Shown: piece after piece, positions 41,372 to 52,178 of the stretch
Position numbering within the stretch: the stretch's first letter is position 1
Layout of the letters: every line of letters begins with the position of its first letter
Source of the DNA: Symbiodinium microadriaticum
Taxonomy: Eukaryota; Sar; Dinophyceae; Suessiales; Symbiodiniaceae
Length of the DNA: 64,000 bases
Assembly: GCA_001939145.1 (NCBI GenBank)
Contig: LSRX01000289.1
Location: forward strand, 112,365-176,364
Reading direction: 5' to 3'
Position numbers and translations under genes: made by a program
Notes under the pieces: generated by a model
What the model was told of the DNA's origin: nothing
Databases searched by the model: none
What the model saw: the letters and a program-made list of their open reading frames with translations, nothing else

Positions 41372-41466
41372 AGTAATGCCCTGCAAGCAAGCTAAACCCT
41401 AAACCCTAAACACTAAACCCTAAACCCAACCAGGTTGATTCCACATAGTAATGCCCTGCAAGCAAG

Positions 41467-42886
41467 GATGGGGTCCAAGACTCAAGCAATATTTTCAGGC
41501 GGCACAGAGGTCCTGGAGATTCAATGCTTAGGGGTCCCCTAAACCCTAAACCCCTAGACCCTAAACCCCTAAACCCTAAACCCCTAGACTCTAAACCCCT
41601 AACCCCTAAGCCCTAAACCCCTAGACCCTAAACCCTAAACCCTGGAAGTTGTGAAGAGTTTCAGCAGTTGGGGGTTTAATGTGGCGCCCGGGAGCTTGGT
41701 GCTTCGGAGTGTATAGCCCGGATTTTAGGAAGGAGGCCTCGGTCAAAGTTTCATACCGGATTTAAGGTTTAGGGTTTAGGGTTTAGGGGGAGGATATATG
41801 TAAATATGTATATATATATATATAGAGTACCCTTAGTTAGCCCTTGTTTCAGGTAAACAACTATTACAGGAAAGCCCTAGAGCCCTAGACAACTCAAGGC
41901 CTGTCGAACCAAACAAAACCCTTGAAAATGTCCTTCGTAATTAAAGCTAAGACCTAGACAAGACTTAAAACCTCAGCCCCGACAAAACCGTAAGGCCCTC
42001 ACACAGGCCTCTAAACCCTACACCACCAAACAAACAAAACGAACGTCTAAGTAATCATTTTCAAAGGTCCAGTAACCCAACCCGCAAACCCTAAACCCTA
42101 AACCCCTAGGTCCCAAACCCCTAGGCCCTAACCCTAAACCCTTACACCCTGAAGTCCATTAATGTCTTCGAGTTCACCTCAAAATGCTGGACCCCTGGCC
42201 GTAGCTGCAGTGCAGCGGTCTCCCTGAGGGCCCACCTACGAATATAGCTGTAGATGTACCTATACCCTAGGGGTCCACAAGGGTGCAGGGTCTGATACGC
42301 AAATTTTCGGGGGCATATTTCGATGGATCGGGATTTACAAGGTTTTAGGGAGGGGCTTGAACAGGACTGCTAGAAAGAGATCGCTGAGACCCAAAACCTT
42401 AAACCCTAATTACTATACTCGAAGCCCTAAACCTTCAACCCTAAACCCTAAAACTTCAACAGTAACCCTTGTAAGCCGTAAAAACTAGATGGTTTTGGAG
42501 CCTCTGGGCAGCCTCGGTTATGTGTACATATATGTATATATATATATATATACCCTGGCATGATGATCCACCTATTGTGAATACTTTTACTAAAGCACCT
42601 ATAGGGGCCTTGGTAAGTAAGGTCTTGTTAGGCAGTTTAGGTGGTTAGGGTTTAGGGGATACAAGTACTTATACCTGCATTTTATCTTATTTGTACCTGC
42701 ACTTCCAACATTCAATCAACAAAAACAGTGCCTGGACGCCAAACTGAGCCAAACTGATCTGAGAGGAACACATATCCCACAAGCCTCACAAATCCTAGAC
42801 CTCAAATCCCCATCCCTATAAGATCCATATGTGGTCCCATGAGCTAGACACGCGAAACTCTACGATTTCTAAACCCTACACCCGAA
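41467..42886. repeat. Telomere-like mosaic with TA microsatellites
   Basis: CCCTAAACCCCTAGA arrays at 41538-41645; TTTAGGG at 41765-41790; (TA)n at 41805-41823 and 42530-42553. The unique patch at 42600-42880 has no supportable gene. Confidence 0.8.
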
Positions 42887-43081
42887 ATGCGTAATGCTCT
42901 CCCATGTGTGCCTGGCTGTGCTCGCGACCTGGCACTGTCTTTGCTTTGCTTGTTGTCTTGCCTTTGGTGGTCTCAGCTGCTTAGACGGAGACCTTGCGAC
43001 AAGCTTTCAAGGTTTATTGCACATGGGTACGGCTTCATGACTGGGCAACAACCTTCATTGCTGCCGAAGCTAGAGATATGA
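42887..43081 (+). other. Weak ORF with hydrophobic stretch
   Basis: 64 codons from an ATG: LALSLLCLLSCLWWSQLLRR, then RFIAHGYGFMTGQQPSLLPK. A hydrophobic helix followed by basic residues is possible. No domain. It lies between CCCTAAA sequence and AT-richer unique sequence. Confidence 0.25.
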
Positions 43082-43798
43082 TTTCTTGTAAACTATAACC
43101 GCCGCTTAGCATACCGAGACTACTCATAACATCAGAAGTACGCTTAGAGTAACCCTAAACCCTAACCCTAAACCCAAAAGCTTGTAGCGGCACTGCAAGA
43201 CCCAAAAAGCAGCTTCAGATCACTCGTGTTGAACCCGGCGAAACTAAAATCCTGACGGTCCTGACACCCTGAAGGCTTACTGCTCACTTGAAGGATCACC
43301 TGTCATCCCAAGCCCTAAACCCAGAGCCCTGTAAGCCCTAAACCCTAAACCCAAACCCTAAACCCTAAACCCTAAGCCCTATAAGCCCTAAACCCTAAAC
43401 CCTAAACCCAAAGCCCTGTAAGCCCTACACTCTTAGACCCAACCCTGCCAGCTCCCATGCGCCTGTCTTCATGAGTGCATCCTCCACACGCTCTGCGAAC
43501 TCCAACCTCGGGCAACATTCCAACTCCAAGCCCTAAACCCTCAACTCTAAACTCTAAACCCTAAACTTTAGACCCTAAACCCTAAGCACTAAACCCTACT
43601 GTAAACTCTCAACCGCCGGGGCTTTGGGTACGGGCTTTGGGCTCACCAGTCTTCAACGCGTTTAAAGTAAGGGCCTTGATAGCTAGGCAAGAGTGTTGAG
43701 CAAAATGTACTTGATTCAAATTTTCGGAACCTTAATGAATAGATGGCATGTGTTGGACATTATTCTGGCACATAAACTACACCCCAAACCCTACACCC
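43082..43798. repeat. Telomere-like mosaic
   Basis: CCCTAAA arrays at 43150-43175 and 43310-43430, where a unit of about 55 bp (AGCCCTGTAAGCCCTAAACCC) recurs roughly three times, and at 43530-43600. Confidence 0.82.
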
Positions 43799-43907
43799 CT
43801 ACCTATAGTCTCCATTGTAGTTCCTTTTTGGGTTGCCTTTTAGGATCCTGAATTCCTTAATATAGAAAATAGTTAAACCTAAAAAAGGAGCTACAATGGA
43901 GACATAT
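43799..43907 (+). mobile_element. MITE-like family A, copy 5
   Basis: The left terminus ACCTATAGTCTCCATTGTAG is intact. The right terminus is CTACAATGGAGACATATT, with the last bases changed. The interior is GGTTGCC, AGGATCCT, a short ATTCCTTA insertion, then GTTAAACC. Confidence 0.87.
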
Positions 43908-44183
43908 TGCCGCCGCAAAAGATCTCCTAAAGGACACCTCAAGGAACTTGAGGAATTATGGCATGATCGCCACGACCAAACTCGGATGAAGCAATGCTAC
44001 CAATTTATTACTACACACACTACTGACTACATTGTACTTCTTAACCAATGGCCAAAGCCTCATGCCTAATCACTGATCCCTAAATGCTGATCCTAGTCTC
44101 CGCATCCCAAATCCTTTGACCTATACCATGGGCCACGATGCCACAGAGCCTGAGACTTGAAGCTACAAACCCCCAAACCACCC

Positions 44184-44265
44184 TAGGGGCCTTAACAATT
44201 AGAGTCCTTTATGGTATAGTTAAACTCCCAAAATAGTGTAGGTAATTATATATGGAAGCCCCTAT
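44184..44265. mobile_element. AT-rich foldback family D, copy 2
   Basis: TAGGGGCCTTAACAATTAG faces TAATTATATATGGAAGCCCC approximately. The shared core CAAAATAGTGTAGGTAATTA is identical to the one at 4531-4602. Confidence 0.65.
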
Positions 44266-44628
44266 TGCACACGCTGAGTTGCGAGTGTGGGGTCTCATCT
44301 CTTTGTTGTTTCCGATGGGTGTGCTGCAACAACAACCAATCAAGGCTAAACACCGAGAAAAAAACAGATGTTAAAGGCTTACAACCCTTAACCCTAAACC
44401 CCAAACCCCTAAACCCTAAACCTTAAACCCTTAACCCTAAACCCTCAACCCTAAAGGCAACAAAAACAGACGCTAAATGCCTTACCAAACCCAAGTCCCT
44501 GAGACGACGAGCCCTAATGGAACACCGCTGGCCCCCGATGTGTAAAACAAACCACACAGTCTTTAGGATCCAGATTATGATAGCCAGTGATAGTGTTAGG
44601 GTTTATAGGGTTTCGGGTTTAGGGTTAT

Positions 44629-44760
44629 AAAGCCCTTATAGTACATAGTATACTGTAGGGGGCTTTATAATTCGAATAAGGTTTTGGGGTCCTTTATGGT
44701 ATGGTCGGTATAGTTACAAGAAGGAACCCCCAAAATAATGGACGACCGGTATTAAATATG
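44629..44760. repeat. AT-rich foldback relative (composite)
   Basis: CCTTATAGTACATAGTATACT matches the 20391-20500 segment. The second half (GGTCCTTTATGGTATGGT...CCCCAAAATAATGGACG) matches family D. Confidence 0.5.
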
Positions 44761-45558
44761 GTTTAATAAACCCATGCAACAAGGGTCCACATTACCCGAA
44801 ACAGGGGGAAGTATTGTAAGCACTCTAGTCTAAACCTCAAGCAACAAGGTAGCTAAGCGTTACTTGTGGCGCAACATCGAACTACCCTGCACCTTCGAGC
44901 AGACCTGGGATTACCTTACGTAAGAACAACAACTTGCCCAGGACCCCAAGATCAATAAAGGCCAACCTTACGATAACCACCAACTCTAAGCCCTAACGCC
45001 TATAGACCCTATACCCTAAACCCTAAACTTTAGGCTGGTCCTAAGACCAGACTGCTGGCGAAGCGAGCAGCTGGCCCAGATCCGGAGACGACCCTAAACC
45101 CCTAAGTTGAACCCTACCAGCAATCCTAAAGGGGTATAGCGCATGAAAGTGAGGGTGCAGATGACCAAGAAGCTCGAAGTGATGCGATTGAGATCATGCT
45201 TCCAACGATCCAAGAAAGGACAAGTGGAAACCCCATCCTTGGGGTTTAGGGTTTTTTATAAGGTGCAATAACCCTTTCACGCCGCAGAGGTCAGGGTGAG
45301 CCGTGAGAGGGTGTACACCAAACAGCTAACAAGCAAAATCAGGAGTGTAGGCGTCGAGGAGGAGAAACACCACAGCAACAAACTCCAGAACGACCCCGTC
45401 CCACAGGGCTTTGGGTTTAGGGTTTAGGGGTTATGGCACAATGTCAAGCATCAGACTCTCCTCTTCGAATCCTCTGCGACTTGTCCCAGGAAACTCCCAA
45501 TCCAGCATCTTTCAAGCTGAGCTGACCCACATGGCTTAGCTCGTCAGTCACTCCCGTT

Positions 45559-45759
45559 ATGACTGACCTAGTGAAACCCGGAGACTCCAACAGCGACAAG
45601 GAGAATTGTGATCAAACCAACCGACAAGATCATCCTGTTGGTTCCATCACCGACAAGATCATCCTGTTGGTTCCATCTCGTGATAGAGACCCGCCGCTGA
45701 GAAGGTCGACTGTGAGACAGATGGGAATAAATGACACTCTTGTGGTAGGAATTGGATGA
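45559..45759 (+). other. Weak ORF containing a 29-bp tandem duplication
   Basis: 66 codons from an ATG (NSDKENCDQTNRQDHPVGSI). The 29-bp duplication at 45621-45678 is not a multiple of three, so it would shift any pre-existing frame. An ORF is also open on the minus strand. Coding status is doubtful. Confidence 0.2.
45621..45678. repeat. 29-bp tandem duplication
   Basis: CCGACAAGATCATCCTGTTG plus GTTCCATC(A/T) is repeated twice in direct succession with a single difference at the last base. Confidence 0.93.
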
Positions 45760-46229
45760 GGCCAACGCTTCAAAGTGCTGGTGAGAACAAAAAACATTCC
45801 AAATCTTAAGAATTTTCACTACGACTATGTTCCGGTCGAATGGCTACTGAAACACAGCTCCCAGCACGATAAGCTTCCGGCTCCATGTTGGGCGCATGCA
45901 GGTCAGGCGGATCCTCCCCAACGGCTCGTCCACCAAAAACCCCAAAGCTTGAAACCTCAAACGAAAAATCCTTAAGCTCTGAACCTGAAACCTTTAACCC
46001 TGAACTCAAAAACCTGCAACTCCTTAAGACGTCTGGCTGTCGCGGCTAGCGAGTTCGGGATGTTGGGCTGCAGGGTTGAAGGGCTTTATCAGGTTCAGGA
46101 GTTGAGGCTGTTTGAGGTGCAGGTTCAACAGAGGAGGTTTCAGGTTCAGGGTTAAGGGTTTGGGGTGTGGCTTTGGGGTCGTCGGGTTAAGAGCTTAGGG
46201 TTCAAGGCTTGGAAATCCCTAAACCCTAA

Positions 46230-46401
46230 ACCGTGTGTCAGCTATGGGGTTCGAGCCCATGTGCACTTGCTGCCAGGAATGTCTCATGTGAGTGGAAAGG
46301 CTTCCTTCCTCTCACGACCTTTTTGGCTTCATCGGGCTCGTAACCTTGCCGGTGGAGGACAGTGTCCCGACCAGCCTTCCTCCACTTTATCCCCAATCTA
46401 G
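46230..46401 (+). other. Exon-like ORF, weak
   Basis: A plus frame reads HVHLLPGMSHVSGKASFLSR, then PFWLHRARNLAGGGQCPDQP and ends in TAG. A GTGAGT at 46290-46295 inside it could be a donor. No domain. Confidence 0.27.
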
Positions 46402-46600
46402 ACCAGCGCCATAAACCTTAAACCCTCAACACCCTGAACCCAACCCTAAACCCTGAACCCGACACCCTGAACCCTGATTTCCTAAACCCTATAAACCCTG
46501 AACCCTAAACCACAAAAAAGCGCCCTAACTACAAGACCTGATCCTTGAACCCTCAGCACGTCAACTCTCAGGGTCAAAAACCCTAGTAATGTAGAACTTA
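46402..46600. repeat. CCCTAAA/CCCTGAA variants
   Basis: Degenerate CCCTAAA and CCCTGAA units with no gene. Confidence 0.8.
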
Positions 46601-46601
46601 T

Positions 46602-46689
46602 CCATAGGCCCCTAAAGAGTTCCTTTTGGGATTACCTTATAGGATTCTAAACATAAACCATAAAAAAGGAACTACTTAGGGGCCTATGG
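46602..46689 (+). mobile_element. MITE-like family B, full copy
   Basis: Left CCATAGGCCCCTAAAGAG, right CTACTTAGGGGCCTATGG. The next inner bases, AGTTCCTTTT and AAAAGGAACT, and an interior GGATTACC...AGGATTCT match family A. It is 88 bp and non-coding. It is therefore a relative of family A with different outer termini. Confidence 0.85.
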
Positions 46690-46955
46690 TTAGTGATCCT
46701 ATTCCTGTAAAATCCTGTAAGGCCCTTGGCATCATGTGTGCTACATCGCACGGGTTCGTTACTGTAAGGATTCCATATTGTATCTATACGGAATACGCCC
46801 CGACACCCCAGTCTTTAGAAGTTCGTGTTATGGCCCAGACAGCGCCCCCTCCCGGAACGCTCCGCCCCTACACGCAACCCCAAATCCCAAACCGGATGCG
46901 CCCTGAAACCCTAGAACAAACCCACACACCGAAACCTAAAACACCTACGCCCTAG
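46686..46955 (+). other. ORF abutting the family B element
   Basis: 89 codons: KSCKALGIMCATSHGFVTVR, then IPYCIYTEYAPTPQSLEVRV and a Pro/Thr-rich tail that merges into CCCTAAA-derived sequence. The first part is protein-like; the tail is repeat-derived. The ATG lies in the MITE terminus, so this start is not credible. Confidence 0.3.
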
Positions 46956-47377
46956 AACCCTAAACCCTTAGAGCCCTTAAAACCTTAGAACTTTGAAACC
47001 CTTAAGAACCTAAAAACCCTAACACCCAAAAGTTCCCTGCGCGGGGTCCAGTTTCGTGGTCTCTGCCAGGTCGGAGCCGCGGCTGGCACCTGCCGCTCTC
47101 GGGCTCGGGGATTAGGGTCTTCGGGTTTTCTGGTTTAGTGTTTTGGGGTTTAGTTTTTAGGGTTCATGAACTACATAAACTAGCAGGAATGTTTTTGCTA
47201 CTAATGGCAACAAGTTCGACCATATCACACACCATGATGGGAACATCACAATGCCGTAAATGACACTACTAGTCACACAACCATAGCGATGCTGGCAAGA
47301 ATCTCCTGAACCCTAAGCCCTGATCCCAACACCTTGCACTCTGGAAGGCCGACAGTTTTGCGGCATTTGTCCAACAC

Positions 47378-47582
47378 TCAGCCTATCTTGTCGTAATCCT
47401 GCTGCTTCTTCTGGACGGCATCGAGCTCGGTCTTTAAAATCGCGTTATCCTCCCGCCGCTTCATCGCCTCCCGGCACCAGTCCTGGCAAGCGAGAAAGAG
47501 TAGACCCCGCAAGCCGGAAATATCCTTGCTGAGGTTATGAATGCCTGTAACTCGGAAGGTATCTCGCAGCTCATCAACCACC
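47378..47582 (-). CDS. Probable 3' exon with coiled-coil C-terminus
   Basis: At the 5' edge (47582) is GGTTTCAG|G; a second AG|G (TTACAG|G) is at 47544. The frame reads VVDELRDTFRVTGIHNLSKD, then GLLFLACQDWCREAMKRRED and a heptad-like helical end (ILKTELDAVQKKQQDYDKIG) with TAG at 47378. A short coiled coil is likely. GC-rich, free of repeats, with CCCTAAA on the 5' side. One of the strongest coding candidates; family not recognised. Confidence 0.5.
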
Positions 47583-47609
47583 CTGAAACCTACATCGCTC
47601 ATGATCGGG

Positions 47610-48560
47610 TTCTTGAGGGATGCATAAAACCCTAAACCCTAAAACCTGAACCGTTCACGAGACTAGGAGCCATCTCAAGTCGATTTGCACGCGATGTAGT
47701 ATGCCTACATCGTGACCCACAACTTCTGTAGTTGTGAGTCCTCTATACACAATGAACACTAAACCCTAAACCCTATACTACATATGCAATGAAGCAATGA
47801 ACCCTAAATTCGCCTGCGGCTCATTCGCACCCCCATGGCCCGGAATCCCAACGTGCACAACACTGCAAGCCCTGAGCCCCCAAACACCCTATGTCCTATA
47901 TAAGCCCTCAGGAACCGCCGAACAAAATCCCTCATTTACAAGATCCCCCGAAGGTATAAGCCTTCCTAGTTGCTCCTTACTATATTAACCATACTATGGT
48001 AACACACAGCAAAGCCCGACGAAACGAGAACAAGGACCCCTAAACCCTAAACCCCTCAACCCCCAACCCCTTTAAACCCAAAACCGCCAAACCCTACAAC
48101 CTAAACCCTGCAACCCGAAGCCCTGCAACCCCGCACCCGGCTGAAAGCTCCCAACCTCACAAAGCACCAAAACCTCAGCCCTAACACCCTCACCAAAAGC
48201 CTGAGCGATGAGCCAAAAGCCCTAAACCCGTCAGCCCCTAGAGAACCCATACAGGAGCCCTAGAAGCCCTCAAAGGAACCCTAGGAACCCTTACAGGAGA
48301 CCCCCTTTTTAAAAGCACCCAACCCTAAACCCTAAACCCTTGAAGGAAGCCTAGGCACCCTTACAGGAGCCCCCTTTTGAAAGCACCCAAACCCTCCAAC
48401 CCGAAGTCTCGCCTGCTGGCACTTTACTTCGGCGCTGCGCCTTGCGGCCTCCCACAACAGGTTGCAGGTATTCGGTTCGGCTTGCTTTAACGGTCTACGG
48501 GTTCCTTGAAGGTCTTGTTTGAGGGTTCCTTCGAGGGCTCCAATTAAAGTGTTTTAGGGT
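47610..48560. repeat. Telomere-like mosaic
   Basis: CCCTAAA at 47628-47650, 47755-47780, 48038-48130 and 48320-48345; the unit TTACAGGAGCCCCCTTTT recurs near 48288 and 48360. The plus ORF at 47797-47988 is weak. Confidence 0.75.
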
Positions 48561-48561
48561 G

Positions 48562-48665
48562 TACCTATAGTCTCCATTGTAGTTCCTTTTGGGGGTTACC
48601 TTTCAGGATCCTTAATATAGATTTGGTTAAACCAAAAAAAGGGACTACAATGGAGACTATAGGTA
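48562..48665 (+). mobile_element. MITE-like family A, copy 6
   Basis: Termini TACCTATAGTCTCCATTGTA and its reverse complement ending ATAGGTA. The interior is GGGTTACC, AGGATCCT, GGTTAAACC. Full length, about 104 bp. Confidence 0.92.
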
Positions 48666-48667
48666 GG

Positions 48668-48790
48668 GGTCTTAAGGTGCAGGGGTTGACCCTGCGGCCT
48701 CAGCAGCCTTGGGCTTACCGTCACCTGCAGCAGGATCGGCCGCAGCCACAGCTCGCTGCGTCCCTGCTGGCCGACTGGGCCGATCATCAT
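48668..48790 (-). CDS. Ala/Pro-rich exon-like island
   Basis: A minus frame reads RAVAAADPAAGDGKPKAAEA, then AGSTPAP and a TAA at about 48670. The end GSTPAP also occurs in a second island at 58920-58960. Low-complexity Ala/Pro/Lys composition suggests a flexible tail. A plus frame (RPQQPWAYRHLQQDRPQPQL) is open over the same bases. It directly follows MITE copy 6. Confidence 0.3.
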
Positions 48791-49340
48791 GTTTTAGGGT
48801 TTAGGGGTTTAGGGGTTTAGGGGTTTAGGGGTTTAGGGCTATAGGGTTTAGGATGTCATCGGCCCTCAGGATTGACATCCGGTAGGGTTTATGGCTGAGG
48901 GTTTGGGGTTTTTGGTTTTCCCCAGACCCCAAACCCTAAACCCGGGTTATGCCGGAATTCATCTGAACCCGAAGGCCCCAACCCAAGGTAAAGTGAGGTT
49001 GCTAGGCCTGATTTGCGAAGGAAGTCGCAACGATTTCGCAACGAACCAACGACGCTGCCCAATTCAGCAAGCGTTCGCGCACAGCGAGCCAGTAGTAGCC
49101 CTGCGGAAGTCATTGCGCAAGACCTTAAAGGATCTGCGAAAGGTTCAGAGAACCCTTCAAGGAACCCTAAACCCTAAAAGCCCTAAACCCTGAACCCTAA
49201 ACCCTACACTTAAACCCTAAACCCGAACCTGAAAACCCCGTCAAGGAACCACTAAAGGATCCCTTCGAGTAACCCTTAAAAGCAGCCCTGAAAGGACGCC
49301 GCCTGCCAGAGCAAGCAGGCCGATTGCGGCTGCGGGTCCA
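48790..49340. repeat. TTTAGGG then CCCTAAA, with a unique patch
   Basis: GTTTAGGG octamers at 48792-48850. A plus-strand ORF at 48891-49193 has a protein-like middle (RNDFATNQRRCPIQQAFAHS) flanked by repeat-derived residues; possible coding fragment at about 48990-49140. CCCTAAA at 49163-49225. Confidence 0.55.
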
Positions 49341-49349
49341 CAGCCTCCT

Positions 49350-49354
49350 GTCAC

Positions 49355-49395
<41 letters not shown>
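49350..49395. repeat. (CT)n microsatellite
   Basis: About 20 uninterrupted CT units; the Arg/Glu ORF on the minus strand is an artefact. Confidence 0.97.
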
Positions 49396-49398
<3 letters not shown>

Positions 49399-49697
49399 AA
49401 TGGTTTAGGGTTTAGGGTTCAGACGTTTCAGGGTTTAGGGACGGTGGCCAATGCAACCTAGACCTCTGAACTACCAAACCCTGCTTTTTTGTAGGACCCC
49501 GACAGAAATCAGATTCTAAACATTGCTTTGGGTTTGAAACAAGAGGCTGCAAAAACGCAGGCCATGGTAGTTTAAGGTTGGGGTTTGGGTTAGAGGGGTT
49601 GAGGGCAGTGTAGGGATTAGATATAGGGTCGAGGGGTTTGAGACGAGATGGTATGAGGATTTTGGGCTGGGCCCCAGGGTGGCCGTAGAATTAGAAG

Positions 49698-49746
49698 GTG
49701 TGTATATATATATATACATATATATATATATGTATATATATATAGC

Positions 49747-49777
<31 letters not shown>

Positions 49778-49865
49778 TATGTATGTATGTCTCTCTCTGT
49801 CTCTTTCTATATCTATAGATATATATATATACACATATGCACATATTTGTTTATATATGTATATT
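49698..49865. repeat. TA-rich microsatellites
   Basis: (TA)n blocks at 49701-49785 and 49816-49832 with TATG, CTCT and ACAC variants. Tyr/Ile ORFs on both strands are artefacts. Confidence 0.97.
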
Positions 49866-49899
49866 ATGTATTGTTTTGTCCAGGAGTTGGGAGTTCCCG

Positions 49900-50640
49900 C
49901 TAATGGTGACACCTAAGTATCAACCCCAAACAGCAAGACAGCAATAAGATCTTAGTTACAGGGGTCTCATCTCTGGCTAAGGTAGGCCACATGCATTGTC
50001 AAGTTTGCGGTCTTCGAGCTCCAGCGTTTACTGACTGACTACGGTCATCATAAAACCTAAACCCTAACCCTTAGTGCCAGAATCACAACACGGCTATCAC
50101 AACGAAGACACCTGTCGGCACCGAAACCCCAATCCAAACCCCAAAGCCTGGACACTAAACCCGAAGCCCTTCCATAAGTACTAAACCCCAAACCCCCTCT
50201 AAACCCTAAGCCCTGAACCCCAAACACTAAACTCTAAAAAACCCTAAACATCCCTAAACCCTAAACTCTACGTCCGACACCCTAAACCCCAAACCGCAAA
50301 CCCTACCACAACTGCCTATGCCGGAAGCAGTCTGGCGCCGTGCGACGTTGGATGGTCGCGCCTGTGAAGCTCTGAAGGGGCAGAGGTTCCCTTAGCCTTA
50401 GCCCTAAACCCTAAACCCCCCAGACCCTAAACCCTAAACCCCCCCCCCTAATTACACCCTAAACCCTAAACACTATACCCCCTACACCCTAAACCCTAAA
50501 TCCTCAACACGCTAAACCCAACACCCTAAACCCCCTACACCCTAAACCCTAAATCCTAACCACCCTGAACCCTACACTCCTACACCCTAAAACCCCTACA
50601 CTCTGAACCCTAAACCCAAACCCCCTACATCCTAAATCCA
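49900..50640. repeat. Telomere-like arrays with CCCTACACCC variants
   Basis: Unique to about 50040, then CCCTAAA variants; 50400-50635 repeats a unit of CCCCCTACACCCTAAACCCTAAAT type about four times. A C9 run is near 50440. Confidence 0.82.
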
Positions 50641-51980
50641 AAGAGTACAAGAATAGGGTTCCTTCAGGGTCCCTTAACAGGGTACTATAACAGGGCTCCT
50701 TAGGGTCCCTTTAGGGGTTCCTTTAAGGGCTAAGGGCTCGGGGTGACTATGAGGGATACTTCAAGAGCGACTAGAACGGCTACCGTTCCGGAGAGTCGTG
50801 CGGGCTTGGGTGTTTTGCATGGCTCTGGGTTAGGGTTTGTTAGGGTTTGTAGTAGGGGATTGAGGTGACCTAACCCCAAACAAATGTACCCGATGTATAG
50901 TTTGCAAATGTTTGGAGTTGTGAGATGCTGCAGATTCCCCTAACTTGTAAGCCGTAACCCACCATACACGAAGCCCTGGACTCTATCCGATTCTCTAAAC
51001 CTCAAACCCTAATCCCGTTCATTCCGTGATTCAGCTACAGAAAGTTTTGAGGCCCAAAACACCCAGAAATTAAATATGCACATACGCAGGTACGACTCAA
51101 GACAGAATGTTCCGGGGATTTGCATCCCTCACAGAAAGTCGCGCAGCAATGTAGCAGCCTTGCTGAGTAGAACAATCTTTCGCGGTATACTCTACTGTAA
51201 GTCGCTGTCGAGGACAAGGGAGTAATGTCATATCTATTATTCCACCACTACCCTAAAGATTGAACCCTAGACGACCAAAAAAACCTAAGCCCTAAACCCC
51301 AAAGCCCTGTATTACCTTTACCCGATGAGCCTTGGGCAAGGCACCGGCCGGGCGTGGTCCGCGTGACGCGCAGGCAAAGGACTGGGTTGGAGCAAGGCGG
51401 TGAGTTTTACTTCAGGATTTAGGGTCTTAGGGTTTAGGTTTGCACCAGGATTTAAGTTTCAGAAGGCCTTGTTGTGATTTTACTACCCTAAACCCTAAAC
51501 CGAGGGTTTCAGCCGATCTCTTCGGGGCTTAAGTGGCTTTCAGGCGTCATGTTTTCGGGTTTGCGCGGGGTTGTTGATCATGAGGGTCCCTTTTGCGGAA
51601 TCATTGCAGCAAGGATGCGGGTGATTTGGAGCCTATGTTTTTTATCTTGTAGAATATAGGACTAGCTTGTTAAGAACACAAAAGTTTACTATGGATGTCA
51701 GAGAACTACGTAAGGTAGAAACATCTCATAGAACCCTTACAGTATCCGTCTGGAGCCCTTTGAACAAAGTGCCTAGGAAGAGAATTGAAGAATCTTGAAG
51801 ACCTAGGAACAACAGTTACTATCATCATGTTTGCAATCACCACATATCATTAACATCCACCAGGCAACACAATTAATACTCCCGCAGCAAGAGAGCAAAC
51901 ATTACAATCATCGGCACCACCACAACCAGAACCCAAACCACCTCCACCGTCCTCCACCCTAAACCCTAAGCCCTGAAGGA
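50640..51980. other. Mostly unique sequence with few telomere motifs
   Basis: Includes GGGTCCCTTTAGGG-like steps at 50650-50750 and a 60-codon minus ORF at 51035-51217 (RERLFYSARLLHCCATFCEG, weak). 51580-51960 is unusually poor in telomere motifs and moderately AT-rich. No gene can be supported. Confidence 0.5.
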
Positions 51981-52178
51981 ACCATTCGCCAGACTGGCAT
52001 GGTCGGCCACATCGAACTAGATTCGCTACTGACTACTGACACCATCGATCCACATCATCGTCACAGTGCCCCACTTCGCCCCGATCGCAGCCACCGTCGT
52101 CACCAGAAATGGGCCCCCACGGTTTCAGGTGTAGCTCTGACAGGCCCGGGCTCTACAACTACTAGTCGGCAATCCTAA
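51981..52178 (+). other. Exon-like open frame, unrecognised
   Basis: 66 open codons read TIRQTGMVGHIELDSLLTTD, then a His/Arg-rich stretch (DPHHRHSAPLRPDRSHRRHQ) and a TAA at 52176. Composition is plausible; the His/Arg-rich part could reflect local CAY/CGY bias. No domain. Confidence 0.28.

Larger units (their letters stand above)
38064..41466. repeat. Large tandem duplication, copy 2 (3,403 bp)
   Basis: Second copy of the unit that begins at 34599. The 62-bp spacer 38002-38063 is CCCTAAA-type sequence. The copies appear identical even in non-coding repeat, so this is either a very recent duplication or an assembly duplication. Confidence 0.95.
43908..45550. repeat. Mixed unique and telomere-like sequence
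   Basis: Sparse CCCTAAA at 44385-44455 and 44995-45030. Unique patches at 43910-44180, 44460-44600, 44770-44980 and 45100-45400 show only short ORFs. AT-rich foldback relatives at 44184-44265 and 44629-44760 lie within. Confidence 0.65.

Noticed and set aside
50435-50455. C9/G12-G13 runs as G-quadruplex regulatory sites
   Set aside because: Such runs (also near 7640, 58030 and 60590) exist, but nothing around them indicates a regulatory role; they may be length-uncertain in assembly.
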